A DNA stretch of 64,000 bases. It comes from CBDCUW01 sp963734865. Its GTDB lineage: Bacteria > Planctomycetota > Planctomycetia > Pirellulales > Pirellulaceae. Below the pieces are notes generated by a model, which searched no databases, had not been told where the DNA came from, and saw only the letters and a list, made by a program, of their open reading frames with translations. The stretch is taken from contig CAVTIV010000008.1 of assembly GCA_963734865.1 (NCBI GenBank), forward strand, positions 310,001 to 374,000. Reading direction: 5' to 3'. This document shows, in pieces, positions 26,460 to 35,160 of this stretch. Position 1 is the first letter of the stretch. Every line of letters starts with the position of its first letter. The position numbers were made by a program, and so were the translations under genes.

Positions 26460-26924
26460 TCAGGCGTAGATCTGATAAAGCATCAAATAGACGATCACAC
26501 CGGTCACCGAGACATACATCCAAATCGGATAGGCGTAGCGGACCAATCGCTTGTGGGCGACGATCCGACCTTTCATGGCCAGATAGACCGCTCGCAAAGC
26601 GAGAAACGGCACCGTGATGGCGAACACCAGGTGCGTCAGCAAAATCCCATAATAGCTGTAACGGGCCGCCAGAGGAGCGATCGACGGGTCGGTCGGGAAT
26701 CGCTTGTTGGGCTCGCCGGTCGCCTGGTACAGGGCGACTTTATGGAACAGATACAGAACCAGGAAGAGTGCGCTCACCGCAAGCGCCCAGAGCATGTACT
26801 TCTTGTGCACCCGCGCTCGTCCCCGACGAATGTTCACCAGCCCCATCGCCAGCAGCACCGTCGCGGTCGCGTTGAGCGTTGCAGTGGCGTGAGGCAAATT
26901 GTTGGCCAGGAACTCCCAATTCAT
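26460..26924 (-). CDS. DUF420 membrane protein
   Basis: A 154-residue inner-membrane protein with four helices and the DUF420 pattern: LPHATATLNATATVLL near the start, the VHKKYMLWALAVSALFLVLYLFH segment and a VAHKRLVRYAYPIWMYVSVTGVIVYLML end. DUF420 proteins (CtaM-like) are found with cytochrome oxidase genes and help haem-copper oxidase maturation in some firmicutes. Its ATG directly follows the sco1 stop (TGA-ATG), so it is co-translated and is the last gene of the oxidase-maturation cluster. Confidence 0.85.
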   Translation of the reverse strand: MNWEFLANNLPHATATLNATATVLLAMGLVNIRRGRARVHKKYMLWALAVSALFLVLYLFHKVALYQATGEPNKRFPTDPSIAPLAARYSYYGILLTHLVFAITVPFLALRAVYLAMKGRIVAHKRLVRYAYPIWMYVSVTGVIVYLMLYQIYA

Positions 26925-27605
26925 TCAGGATTCCTTCGTTTCATTGATCATCTGGCGGATCTTCTGTTGCAGCCGTTCAAACTGATGCGGATCGGGCCAG
27001 TTGTAGTAGCCCTCGATCTTTCCCTCCGGATCGACCAGCACAAAACGCTCGGTGTGAAACTTTTGATCCACGGGAAGCTTGTAGACTTCGGCGCCGACCC
27101 GACGGATGTAGGTCAGGTCGCCGGTCATGAACAGCCACTGATCCTCGTCCGCACCAAACCGTGCGGCATACTCACGCAGCATCTCTGGGGTGTCGGTCTC
27201 CGGATCGCAGGAGATTGCCAGAAAACGAACACCTTGGCCGGCGAACATCTCCTGCAGTTCCTTGAGCTTCTGGTTCTGTTGAATGCAGACGCTCGGACAG
27301 GTCGTGAAAAAGAAACTGACCAGATACGGTTGGCCAAGCAGTTCGTCGCTGCTCACTGTCTCGCCGCTTCGTTCGGTTAACTCGAACCGGCTCAACCAGT
27401 CTTCATCCTCCGGCGGGTGGCTGGGCGTCATGTTTTCGACATCGGCTTCGTCGATCTCGCCGGCGGATGAGGCGGTGTCGTTGGTGTAGACAACGTCACC
27501 GGGCCCGGGACCATTTTGGTGCCGCACCGGTCGCAGCGCTCGCAGGGTCAATCCCAGCCCCACACCGACAAGCAGGATCAGAGCGATATGGATGGCTGTT
27601 CTCAT
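26925..27605 (-). CDS. SCO1/SenC copper chaperone
   Basis: Membrane-anchored thioredoxin-fold protein that delivers copper to the CuA site of cytochrome c oxidase. The ATG at 27605 follows GGGGAAA; the upstream start at 27623 is less likely. An N-terminal transmembrane helix (TAIHIALILLVGVGLGLTL) is followed by an acidic linker. The copper-binding C103-x3-C107 is in FTTCPSVCIQQ, and the third ligand H184 is in KFHTERFVLVD. Length (226 residues) fits the family. DUF420 follows at once; an ABC transporter lies upstream. Confidence 0.92.
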   Translation of the reverse strand: MRTAIHIALILLVGVGLGLTLRALRPVRHQNGPGPGDVVYTNDTASSAGEIDEADVENMTPSHPPEDEDWLSRFELTERSGETVSSDELLGQPYLVSFFFTTCPSVCIQQNQKLKELQEMFAGQGVRFLAISCDPETDTPEMLREYAARFGADEDQWLFMTGDLTYIRRVGAEVYKLPVDQKFHTERFVLVDPEGKIEGYYNWPDPHQFERLQQKIRQMINETKES

Positions 27606-27666
27606 AATATTTCCCCGGGGCATGATAGGTCACCGGCAATGACGCACGCGGAACACGAGTCCGCAT

Positions 27667-28557
27667 TCAAACAATGACATCCGCTTTTCGGCTGCCTCGC
27701 ATCAACCGCCAGGCGATCGCCGTCGTGACGATGGCAGAGACAATCGTTACCGACCAACAAACCAGATGGGAGGGGGCAAACCCCGCGGCGGCAAAGTCGA
27801 CAGCGGGGTACATCAGCCGCCGCATTTCGACCATCGAATAGCTCAACGGATTCACTCTCATGATACCACCGAGCAACATCTGGCCAACGGTTGTCGCATC
27901 GTCAAACGGGGGGATCGGAAAGAACGATCCGCTGAGCAACCACATCGGCATCAGCCCCAACATCATGATCGCGTGAAATCCTTGCGTGCTGTCCATTGGC
28001 CAGGCCACGATCATCCCCAGCGAGCACATTGCCATGGCGATCAGCGCCAGCAGGACCAGCAGCGGCGCCAGCGTCCACTGCAGCGAGACCGTGCCGAAGA
28101 CCAACACGAGTACCAGAAACAAAACCGCCTGTACCCAGGCGATCGCCGATCCACCAGCCACCTTCCCGACCAACACGGGCCATCGGCCTACTGGCGCGAC
28201 CAGGACGCTTTGCATGAACCCTTCGCGACGATCCTCGATCACCGAAATGGTTGCAAAGATCGCCGTGAACAAGACGATCAAGGCGACCGTTCCGGGAAGA
28301 AAGAATTGCATGAAGTCTTGCTCACCGGCACCCTGGAAACTGCCTTTGAGTCCGGTGCCAAACAGCAGCCAGAACAACAGCGGCTGCAAGATAGCCGCCG
28401 TGACGCGATTCCGCTGACGAAAGAAACGCGTCCATTCTCGCTTGGCTAACATCCACGCTGCGGCGAACCGATCGGCTGTCGAGAGCTTCAGCACGGGGAA
28501 GGTCGTCGATCCGATCGGCGGGGGCATTTTCGTCTCGGGCTCGGCTAAAGTTGTCAT
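27667..28557 (-). CDS. ABC-2 type transporter permease
   Basis: A 296-residue inner-membrane permease with six hydrophobic segments and the ABC-2 architecture: an N-terminal cytosolic stretch ending in REWTRFFRQRNRV, a first helix (ILQPLLFWLLFGTGLKG), then IEDRREGFMQSVLVAPV, which is a typical coupling-helix region. The MLGLMPMWLLSGSFFPIPPF motif is also characteristic. It partners the ATPase encoded just upstream (55-bp gap). The substrate is unknown; location among oxidase-maturation genes suggests an envelope or cofactor role, as an inference. Confidence 0.9.
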   Translation of the reverse strand: MTTLAEPETKMPPPIGSTTFPVLKLSTADRFAAAWMLAKREWTRFFRQRNRVTAAILQPLLFWLLFGTGLKGSFQGAGEQDFMQFFLPGTVALIVLFTAIFATISVIEDRREGFMQSVLVAPVGRWPVLVGKVAGGSAIAWVQAVLFLVLVLVFGTVSLQWTLAPLLVLLALIAMAMCSLGMIVAWPMDSTQGFHAIMMLGLMPMWLLSGSFFPIPPFDDATTVGQMLLGGIMRVNPLSYSMVEMRRLMYPAVDFAAAGFAPSHLVCWSVTIVSAIVTTAIAWRLMRGSRKADVIV

Positions 28558-28611
28558 CTGGGCAGGTGGCCGGTATTTCGTGTCAGTAAAGTTTCGAGTG
28601 TCAGCGGACCA

Positions 28612-29574
28612 TCAAACGAATTGATGTCCGGTCTTGGCAATGAACACATCCTCCAAACCGGGGCGGCCAATGGTGATCGACTGGGCAGCATCACCAAGTT
28701 TTTCGGCCAACGTGGGGACCAGCGATGCTGGGTTTTCACTGTGCAAACGCAACTGATTCTGCATACGCTGCGGATCAAGTCCCAGTTCGTCACGCAACAT
28801 GCGTTCAACGTGATCGGCATCTCTGGTAACCACCGTGACGATCCCCTCGCCCATTTCGGCACGCAATTCCTGCGGCGTCCCCTCGGTGACGATCTTTCCC
28901 TGGCAAAGGATCGCGACTCGATCGGCCTTGTCGGCTTCTTCCAACAGATGCGTGGTCAAGACGATCGCCATGCCATCCTCGGCCATCGACCGCAGCGATT
29001 CCCACAAGCTCAGCCTCGCTGCCGGGTCGAGTCCGGTGCTCGGTTCATCCAACAGCAACAACCGTGGACGATGCAACATTCCCTTGGCCAATTCGACGCG
29101 TCGTTTCAATCCACCGGAAAGCGACTCACACAATTCACTTCGACGGTCGGTCAACTGCAACTGCTGCAGCAATTCATCGCGTCGAATCTGCAAACGTGTA
29201 CCGGTGATTCCATACAACGCACCCTGGCAGGCGATGTTCTCGTCCACCGTCAGCTTTACGTCCAAGCTGGGTGATTGAAAGACGATTCCGATTTGACCGC
29301 GGACGCCAAGAGGGTCCGAGCCACAGTCAATCCCGCCGATCGTGATCTGGCCACGCTGGATCGGCAGCAAAGTGCAAAGCAGACGGAACAGTGTCGTCTT
29401 GCCGCTGCCGTTGGGACCCAACAATGCCGAAATCTCGCCCGATCGAGCCGAATAGTCAACACCCGCCAGCGCAACGTGGTCGCCATATTGATGATACACG
29501 CCACTGGCAACACAAACGATCGACCCGGACGCCTCGCCCGCCTGATTCACTTCGCCCAACGCACCGATGCTCAC
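28612..29574 (-). CDS. ABC transporter ATP-binding protein
   Basis: A 320-residue ATPase with Walker A GPNGSGKTT, the signature LSGGLKRRVELAKGM, Walker B LLLLDEPSTGLD and an H-loop TTHLLEE, all of the drug/ABC-2 exporter type. A C-terminal extension of about 90 residues after the nucleotide-binding domain is common in this group. The start is GTG at 29574. It precedes the permease on the same strand and follows ctaB, whose end carries a 14-bp tandem repeat. Confidence 0.9.
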   Translation of the reverse strand: MSIGALGEVNQAGEASGSIVCVASGVYHQYGDHVALAGVDYSARSGEISALLGPNGSGKTTLFRLLCTLLPIQRGQITIGGIDCGSDPLGVRGQIGIVFQSPSLDVKLTVDENIACQGALYGITGTRLQIRRDELLQQLQLTDRRSELCESLSGGLKRRVELAKGMLHRPRLLLLDEPSTGLDPAARLSLWESLRSMAEDGMAIVLTTHLLEEADKADRVAILCQGKIVTEGTPQELRAEMGEGIVTVVTRDADHVERMLRDELGLDPQRMQNQLRLHSENPASLVPTLAEKLGDAAQSITIGRPGLEDVFIAKTGHQFV

Positions 29575-29580
29575 GATTGC

Positions 29581-29637
29581 ACGCTTACCAAAAGACGCTT
29601 ACCAAAAAACGCTTACCAAAAAACGCTTACCAAAAAA
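29581..29637 (-). repeat. 14-bp tandem repeat x4 at the ctaB end
   Basis: Four imperfect copies of ACGCTTACCAAAAA (plus strand) lie between ctaB and the ABC ATPase gene. On the coding strand each reads TTTTTGGTAAGCG; the first copy supplies the last two codons and the TAA stop of ctaB (TTT TGG TAA). The 3' end of ctaB has therefore been written by the repeat, or the repeat grew from it. Confidence 0.8.
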
Positions 29638-30685
29638 CTCGGAGCGTTACGATTAGCAACACCGCGGGCAGGACAAGCAACGACGAACGCAATAGTTTGC
29701 GGGCCATCAAATCTACGGGGTTGGCTGCGAATCGGACCGAAGCCTTGAGCATCGGATAGCAAGAGGCCATCACGGCAATCGACGCGATCAAGCCGCTGGC
29801 CAGCCCCGGGGAGATAAAACAGAGAGCGACGCCGCAGACAATCAGCGCGACCGAACCGAGAATGCTTTGAATCGCAGCCGATCGACCAGTCGGTTCGACC
29901 GTCGTGGTCATGCAAAACCCGGCCTGATCGTATTGCCGACGATACATCCAGGCGATCGCCATGAAGTGCGGGTATTGCCAGGCAACCAATACGCCGACCA
30001 ACAACCATGCGGTCCAGTCAAACAGCGTGCCACCGACCGCCGTGTAGCCAATCAGTACCGGGAGCGCGCCGGCAACCGCGCCAACGGTGGTGTTCCATGC
30101 CGTTCGCGTCTTCATCGGCGTGTAAACCAATACGTACAGCAACCAAGTCACTGCCCCTGCCATCGCCGGTACGAAACCAAACTTGGCCATCAACAGCCAA
30201 GTGCCACCGATCCCCAGGATCGCAGTGTAGATCACGGCCGGGGCGACACGCATTCGACCATCGGGCAGCGGACGAGTCACCGTCCTGGCCATCCGACAGT
30301 CGATCGACCGCTCCCAAATTTGATTGGCAGCACCGGCGCTGGCGGCAACGGCAGCCGTTCCCATTAGCAGCCACACCAATGAACCGAGCGACACAAACCC
30401 GCCCGCCGCAATCATTGCGGTCGCGACCGTGGTGACCAAAATCATCACCACGATCCTTGGCTTGGTCAGCTGCAGATAGTCGGCAAGAACGGCCGACAAA
30501 GTGCGTGCCGCCTGATCGCGACTGGTACAACGCGAATGCCCATCGGCAACCGCTTCTGAATTGATTGCACTGCCCTTCCCCGCTCGCACCGCGGCACTCG
30601 TCGCCAGCGATTGGCAACCGGCAATACCCGCGGGCTCGTCGCGCGCGTCAATCGCGGGCTCGACAATCATGAGGTCAGTGGCCAT
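29627..30685 (-). CDS. ctaB: Protohaem IX farnesyltransferase (haem O synthase)
   Basis: UbiA-family prenyltransferase that adds a farnesyl group to haem B, giving haem O for haem-copper oxidases; membrane protein with about nine helices. The protein is 352 residues; an N-terminal extension of about 65 residues precedes the family start LADYLQLTKPRIVVMIL. The first prenyl-diphosphate motif reads NQIWERSID-x3-ART, with Glu where the first Asp is usual, followed by the RPLP segment. ctaA lies upstream on the same strand, as in many bacteria. Confidence 0.92.
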   Translation of the reverse strand: MATDLMIVEPAIDARDEPAGIAGCQSLATSAAVRAGKGSAINSEAVADGHSRCTSRDQAARTLSAVLADYLQLTKPRIVVMILVTTVATAMIAAGGFVSLGSLVWLLMGTAAVAASAGAANQIWERSIDCRMARTVTRPLPDGRMRVAPAVIYTAILGIGGTWLLMAKFGFVPAMAGAVTWLLYVLVYTPMKTRTAWNTTVGAVAGALPVLIGYTAVGGTLFDWTAWLLVGVLVAWQYPHFMAIAWMYRRQYDQAGFCMTTTVEPTGRSAAIQSILGSVALIVCGVALCFISPGLASGLIASIAVMASCYPMLKASVRFAANPVDLMARKLLRSSLLVLPAVLLIVTLRVFW

Positions 30686-30695
30686 GAAATTGCGT

Positions 30696-31745
30696 TCAAA
30701 TGGTTGCGGATAGAGGTGACGAGTCAGCCGATGGACGGGATGCGAGACGGAGGTCGATGCGTTGACGACGAATCCTTAACGTTCGGACGAGCAGCAACGT
30801 CGATAACGCTAGAATCAACGCTCCTGTCGCGACATGAGCGGTGACGATGATCGAATCACCGAAACCTTTCGATCGGATCAAGAACCCTGTCGCTCCAGGG
30901 AACCAACGGAGGAAGGACGGCCAACCATAGCTGACCACCCAAGTACCGACCCCCAACCCGATCTGAACGCTGACTAATCCTATCAGACCCAGGCCAGGAC
31001 GCGACAGCGTCAAATCGCCGCACCGCCGCAATCGAATCCAGGCCACCAGGGCCAGCAACCACAGCGCAAACGCCATCATCACGTGAACCGCGACGATCAT
31101 CGCGAATCGGCCAGGTGGGGCATCGGGCTGCACGTGACGAAGCTGTGCCCCCAACACCAGTTGGCCATAGCTGACAATCACCAGCAGTGCCGTCAAAGCA
31201 ATCACGCCCCAGCCGATGTTCGGCAAATCCAGTTCTTCGGGACCAGCCTTCCGCCACCACATCCGGCTAGTCACGACCGCGGCCACGACACACAACGAGA
31301 AAACGGCCGGAGCGACACAGCCATGGATCATCGCGAACGTGCGGTCGCCCAGGAGCACCCGAACCCCACCCAGGACGCCTTGGCTGATCACCGCCAGCAA
31401 AATCCCCACCGCCAACGCCCACACCCATCGCCGCGGCTCCGATCGAACGGCCGCGACCACGATACCGATCGCCACCAGACCGACCACCGCACCGAGCAAT
31501 CGATGTCCATGTTCGATGAACAAGTCAAACGGACCCAACAGCCAGGTGTTGATCGGATAGAGGAACAGGTTGTATCCATAGGTCCCCGGCCAATCGGGTA
31601 CCGCCATGCCGGCATCGTAGGTCGTGACCAGACTGCCGACCCAGATCAGCGGCCACACCAGGCAAACCGCCAACACGGCCAGCCGATGCAGCCATCGTCC
31701 TGGTGGCGTCGAAAGGGAATCGGTTTCATCCAACGTCATGCCCAT
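30696..31745 (-). CDS. ctaA: Haem A synthase (COX15/CtaA family)
   Basis: Membrane haemoprotein that oxidises the C8 methyl of haem O to make haem A. The 349-residue protein has eight hydrophobic segments. Family markers are GSLVTTYDAGMAVPDWPGTYGYN near the start, EHGHRLLGAVVG, GVRVLLGDRTFAMIHGCVAP, GAQLRHVQPDAPPGRFAMIVAVHVMMA and the late IVTAHVATGALILALS; His residues in these supply haem ligands. The ATG overlaps the stop of the small upstream membrane gene (TGATG), indicating coupled translation. ctaB follows 10 bp later. Confidence 0.93.
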   Translation of the reverse strand: MGMTLDETDSLSTPPGRWLHRLAVLAVCLVWPLIWVGSLVTTYDAGMAVPDWPGTYGYNLFLYPINTWLLGPFDLFIEHGHRLLGAVVGLVAIGIVVAAVRSEPRRWVWALAVGILLAVISQGVLGGVRVLLGDRTFAMIHGCVAPAVFSLCVVAAVVTSRMWWRKAGPEELDLPNIGWGVIALTALLVIVSYGQLVLGAQLRHVQPDAPPGRFAMIVAVHVMMAFALWLLALVAWIRLRRCGDLTLSRPGLGLIGLVSVQIGLGVGTWVVSYGWPSFLRWFPGATGFLIRSKGFGDSIIVTAHVATGALILALSTLLLVRTLRIRRQRIDLRLASRPSADSSPLSATI

Positions 31746-31921
31746 CAGCTTCGCCGACGCCAGGCATAGAAATTCTCACCCAAGATCCCACCGGCAACCG
31801 CGCCTCCCGCACCAAACAACGCGCCGGCAATCATCCCGGTGAACCCGAGCGAGATCATCAGGACAAGTCCCAGAATCAAACCCGCAATCGATCCGATCGT
31901 TCGGCAAGCGTCTTTGCTCAT
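31745..31921 (-). CDS. Small glycine-rich membrane protein
   Basis: A 58-residue protein from the ATG at 31921 with two hydrophobic Gly-rich stretches (IAGLILGLVLMISLGF and IAGALFGAGGAVAGGILG), ending FYAWRRRS. Glycine-zipper-like spacing suggests a helical hairpin in the membrane. It sits between the di-haem cytochrome and ctaA and overlaps ctaA's start, so it belongs to the operon. I do not recognise the family. Confidence 0.6.
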   Translation of the reverse strand: MSKDACRTIGSIAGLILGLVLMISLGFTGMIAGALFGAGGAVAGGILGENFYAWRRRS

Positions 31922-31946
31922 GATGTTCTTTACGAAAGGGGAGGCG

Positions 31947-33173
31947 CTAACGCGACGAACCAAGAGATTGAACGTAGCGAACCAGATCCCAAACTTGATC
32001 GCTCGTTAATCCGACACCGCTGGCCTGGGAAACGATTTCCACGGCCGGCATCGGCGTCCCTGCGATACCTTGCGAGATTTGGCGATAGATCGTTGCGGGA
32101 TCACCGCCGCCGCGAAACACACCTTCGGCAAAGTTTCGCGGTTTGATTTGTCGGGGCGGTAATGCACCGGCGTCGCGAAACGGACGCATCGACTCGCGAT
32201 CGGTCGGCGTCAATCCGATTCGCGTGGAGTACTCTTTCGCCCAATCATCAAAATCAAGTGTCAACGCTTGGCCGTTACCGGACGGCCCATGACATCCGAC
32301 GCAATTTGCGATCGGGCCATGAAACAATTCAGCACCCCGTGCGATCGATTCGCTGAGCTCCTCGGCACTCAACTGTTCGGGCCTGGGTACCGGTACGAGC
32401 TGGCCGTCGGCTTGCAGCCAACTGTTGGCAACGCGGTTGACAATCGAACGAATCAGCTCGCCAGCTTCGGAGTCACCCGACTCGTCCGAAACCGTCAATC
32501 CGACTCCCGGCTCCAGTCTCAGCCTCAGTCCCGGTTCGGGCGCCGTGTCGTCGTACCCCAACTCGTCCACCGCCGCGGCGACCAAACGGCGTTCGACCTC
32601 ACCGCGGATGGACAGATAGATGACGTAATCAACGAGCGCTTCGACATCTTGATCGTCAAGCAATGCGAATGACGGCATCGCCGTGCCGGGCACGCCCCGT
32701 TTCAACAACGCGCGAAGATCCGCCCGTGTCGGCTTCGCGGCGCGCTCGGTCGACTTCCACTTGAACACACCGTGCCGAAAGTCTCGCGGATAGGGATTCT
32801 GAAATAGAGACGAGGGACCGGCGCCGCTACCAGCAAGGCCATGACAGTTCACACAATGCTTGCGAAACAGCCCCGAGTTGACCCCGTTGCGATCACTCGA
32901 TACCGGTCCCGCCGCTCGCTGCAATCGCTGGGGGTCGACGAGCGACACCAACGAGGGGTCGACAAACAGCTCGACCGGCCAAACGGGATCGTTCGGTGTT
33001 CCAAAGATTTGCTCGATCACTTGCGCGGTATCGGCGAGCGCGGCCGATGTCGGGATGGACCGGGACTTGGCCAACGAGAGCGAATAGACCTGATTCGGCT
33101 CGAATCGCTCGATCCGGTCGTCACACCCCAGCAAAGCAAGGCTGAGAGTCGTTAGGAGGAAAAAACGCCACAT
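31947..33173 (-). CDS. Di-haem c-type cytochrome lipoprotein
   Basis: A 408-residue exported protein from the ATG at 33173. A lipobox (SLALLGC, Cys17) suggests an outer- or inner-membrane lipoprotein. Two class I cytochrome c domains are seen: C107-V-N-C-H111 with a probable Met ligand in GTAMPSF, and C291-V-G-C-H295 with GTPMPAVEIV. The role is electron transfer in the periplasm, perhaps to the oxidase whose assembly factors surround it. A TTG at 33260 would lengthen it but gives no signal sequence. System II maturation (ResB-CcsA at 46216) is present in the same window. Confidence 0.88.
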   Translation of the reverse strand: MWRFFLLTTLSLALLGCDDRIERFEPNQVYSLSLAKSRSIPTSAALADTAQVIEQIFGTPNDPVWPVELFVDPSLVSLVDPQRLQRAAGPVSSDRNGVNSGLFRKHCVNCHGLAGSGAGPSSLFQNPYPRDFRHGVFKWKSTERAAKPTRADLRALLKRGVPGTAMPSFALLDDQDVEALVDYVIYLSIRGEVERRLVAAAVDELGYDDTAPEPGLRLRLEPGVGLTVSDESGDSEAGELIRSIVNRVANSWLQADGQLVPVPRPEQLSAEELSESIARGAELFHGPIANCVGCHGPSGNGQALTLDFDDWAKEYSTRIGLTPTDRESMRPFRDAGALPPRQIKPRNFAEGVFRGGGDPATIYRQISQGIAGTPMPAVEIVSQASGVGLTSDQVWDLVRYVQSLGSSR

Positions 33174-33256
33174 CAACCAATTGAACCGCGAAGTGGCCAA
33201 ATCCGCAAACGCTACCGATTGTCGCACCCCGGTGAGGAATCCAAAAAAATGGGCCC

Positions 33257-34240
33257 TCAATCCGCACTCAGCGCGTCGGCAGGTAGCACGACGGTGCCCA
33301 TGTCGTTGATCCCCGGGTGAAGTTCGACCTCAAATCGACTCCGCCTCCACTCCGTTTCCTGGCCATTGATCGTGACCTTGCTGATCGAACCGGCCTCATG
33401 AAAGGCGCGAAAGACGAGCTTCTGACCGACCGGCAAGCCTCCGATCGACAACTCGCCGTTGTTGTCGCTGACCGCCACAAATGGATGATCCAGGACCATC
33501 AAATAGGCATGCATCCAGGGGTGAATGTTGCAGTCGACCGGGATCGGAGCCGGCTCACTCAACTTCAACGGGAATGATTTCTCCTCACCTGGCGGAATCG
33601 TTGGGTTCTCGGGCTTGTTGCTGAAGAAGCTCAGATTCGTGTTGTGGCCAACTTGATCGACATTGGTCACTCGCAAGGTATCCCCTGCTTGAGTGATCAA
33701 AATGTGCGGCTCGAAGCGGCAGTTCTGGTTGGCGAGTGTGCGGGTCTCGCTGGAAGGTTCCTGCTGCGGCAACTCCGATCCCCCACGTCCCGTGTAAACG
33801 TACAGAATGACATTTTTGATCCCTTTGCTCTCCGGATCGACCAATAGCCTTTCGCTGACGTTTTTGAACTGACCGCAAAACGCGACATTGGCCGCCATCG
33901 TGATCGGTGCCGGTGCAGGTGCGTCGCCACCATACTCGAATCGGAGTTTCAATTCGCCCAAGGCGTCACCGGTCTCGGCCGACTGCGATGGACTCGGTGT
34001 CGTCGACGCCGGAGCGTCATTGGAGGAAGCATCGCCGGTAGCGGAAGTCGCTGCCTCTTTCGTCGCTGCCTCTTTCGTCGGTTCCACCGCCTGCGATTCG
34101 GGTTCCGGCGTAACGGACCCGGAACTGGCCGATGGTTCTGGCTTTTTTCCGCAGCCGATCAGTAGCAGCGGGAAAAGCATTGCCAGCAAGAAGCCCGCTG
34201 AATTCATCAGCCATCGCTGTTCGCGCGTTACCCCGTTCAT
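33257..34240 (-). CDS. Cupredoxin-like lipoprotein, paralogue A
   Basis: A 327-residue lipoprotein (lipobox LLIGC) from the ATG at 34240, which has AGGAG 6 bases upstream. A Ser/Thr/Glu-rich linker of about 80 residues, with repeated EAATKEAATSATG, leads to a domain with type-1 copper-like ligands: VGHNTNL, then VDCNIHPWMHAYLMV (C, H, M). The rest is a carboxypeptidase-regulatory-like beta domain (GELSIGGLPVGQKLVFRAFHEAG). The last 200 residues are closely similar to the next gene. It is exported and probably transfers electrons or binds copper in the oxidase cluster. Confidence 0.82.
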   Translation of the reverse strand: MNGVTREQRWLMNSAGFLLAMLFPLLLIGCGKKPEPSASSGSVTPEPESQAVEPTKEAATKEAATSATGDASSNDAPASTTPSPSQSAETGDALGELKLRFEYGGDAPAPAPITMAANVAFCGQFKNVSERLLVDPESKGIKNVILYVYTGRGGSELPQQEPSSETRTLANQNCRFEPHILITQAGDTLRVTNVDQVGHNTNLSFFSNKPENPTIPPGEEKSFPLKLSEPAPIPVDCNIHPWMHAYLMVLDHPFVAVSDNNGELSIGGLPVGQKLVFRAFHEAGSISKVTINGQETEWRRSRFEVELHPGINDMGTVVLPADALSAD

Positions 34241-34324
34241 GCTCTGCTCCTGGTTCATCGATTCCGGAATTCACATCGTTCAGCGCATTGTCATGGTTGC
34301 CGGTGTGGGAATCAAATGAATGGA

Positions 34325-34361
34325 CAAAAAAACTCTGGCCACCTGCGAGATGACCAGAGTT
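34325..34361 (-). terminator. Intrinsic terminator between the cupredoxin-like genes
   Basis: On the minus strand AACTCTGG ... CCAGAGTT forms an 8-bp stem (34354-34361 with 34331-34338) followed by TTTTTTT. It lies 27 bp downstream of paralogue B and 85 bp upstream of paralogue A, so it could end the first gene's transcript or attenuate transcription into the oxidase-maturation genes. Confidence 0.82.
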
Positions 34362-34387
34362 CGTGTGGGAGCAGACGGAAAATGGAA

Positions 34388-35160
34388 TCAGTCGGCTGAC
34401 AGCGAACCGGCAGGCAGCACGACCGTTCCCAAATCATTCATTCCAGGTTTGATATCGACCTCGAATCGGCTTCGCTTCCATTCCGTCTCTTTCCCATCGA
34501 CGGTGACGTCACTGATCGAGCCCGCTTCGTGGAAGGCGCGGAAGACCAACTTCTCACCAGCCGGCAGTCCTTTGATCGTCAGATCTCCGTTCTCATCACT
34601 CACAGCGGCGAAGGGATGATCCAGCACGACGACATACGCCTTCATCCACGGATGAATGTTGCAATCGACCGGGATCGGTGCGGGTTCGTCTTTGGCCAAC
34701 TCGAACGTTTTCTCCTGGCCAGCCGGAATGGTTGGGTTCTGGGGTTTGTTGTTGAAGAAATTGAGATTCGCGTTGTGACCGATGGGGTCAGGGTTTGTTA
34801 CTTTCAGCGTGTCGCCGGTCTGCGCGATGATGATGTGCGGCTCGAACCGACATTTGTCGTTTGCCAGCGTACGCGTTTCGTTGACTGGCGGCATTTTGGG
34901 AAGATCCGATCCGCCGCGACCGGTGTAGACATAGACGACGACGTTTTTGATGCCGTTGTTGTCTTTGTTGACGACCAGCCTTTCATTCATCAGCGCCGTC
35001 TTGCCGCAATACTCGACGTCCTTATTGACGTCGATCGGCTTGGCGCGAAGTCATTGCCGCCATACTCGAAATGGATTTTCAAATCGCCTGTCTCGGCTTG
35101 GGCGGCGGTCACTCCGGTCAGGACCAACGCGATCACACCCAACATTTTTAGAATTCTCAA
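34388..35160 (-). CDS. Cupredoxin-like secreted protein, paralogue B, frameshifted
   Basis: Paralogue of the 33257-34240 protein without the lipobox or long linker. The start is TTG at 35160 with AGGAGAG 8 bases upstream, giving the signal peptide RILKMLGVIALVLTGVTAAQA. The frame breaks at 35043-35046: one added G (GCGCC to GCGGCC) joins GGNDFA to AKPIDVNKDVEYCG and restores about 258 residues. The domain has the same copper-type ligands IGHNANL and VDCNIHPWMKAYVVV and shares YVYTGRGGS, ETRTLAN and FEPHI with paralogue A. A terminator follows the stop. It probably has the same role as A. Confidence 0.78.
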
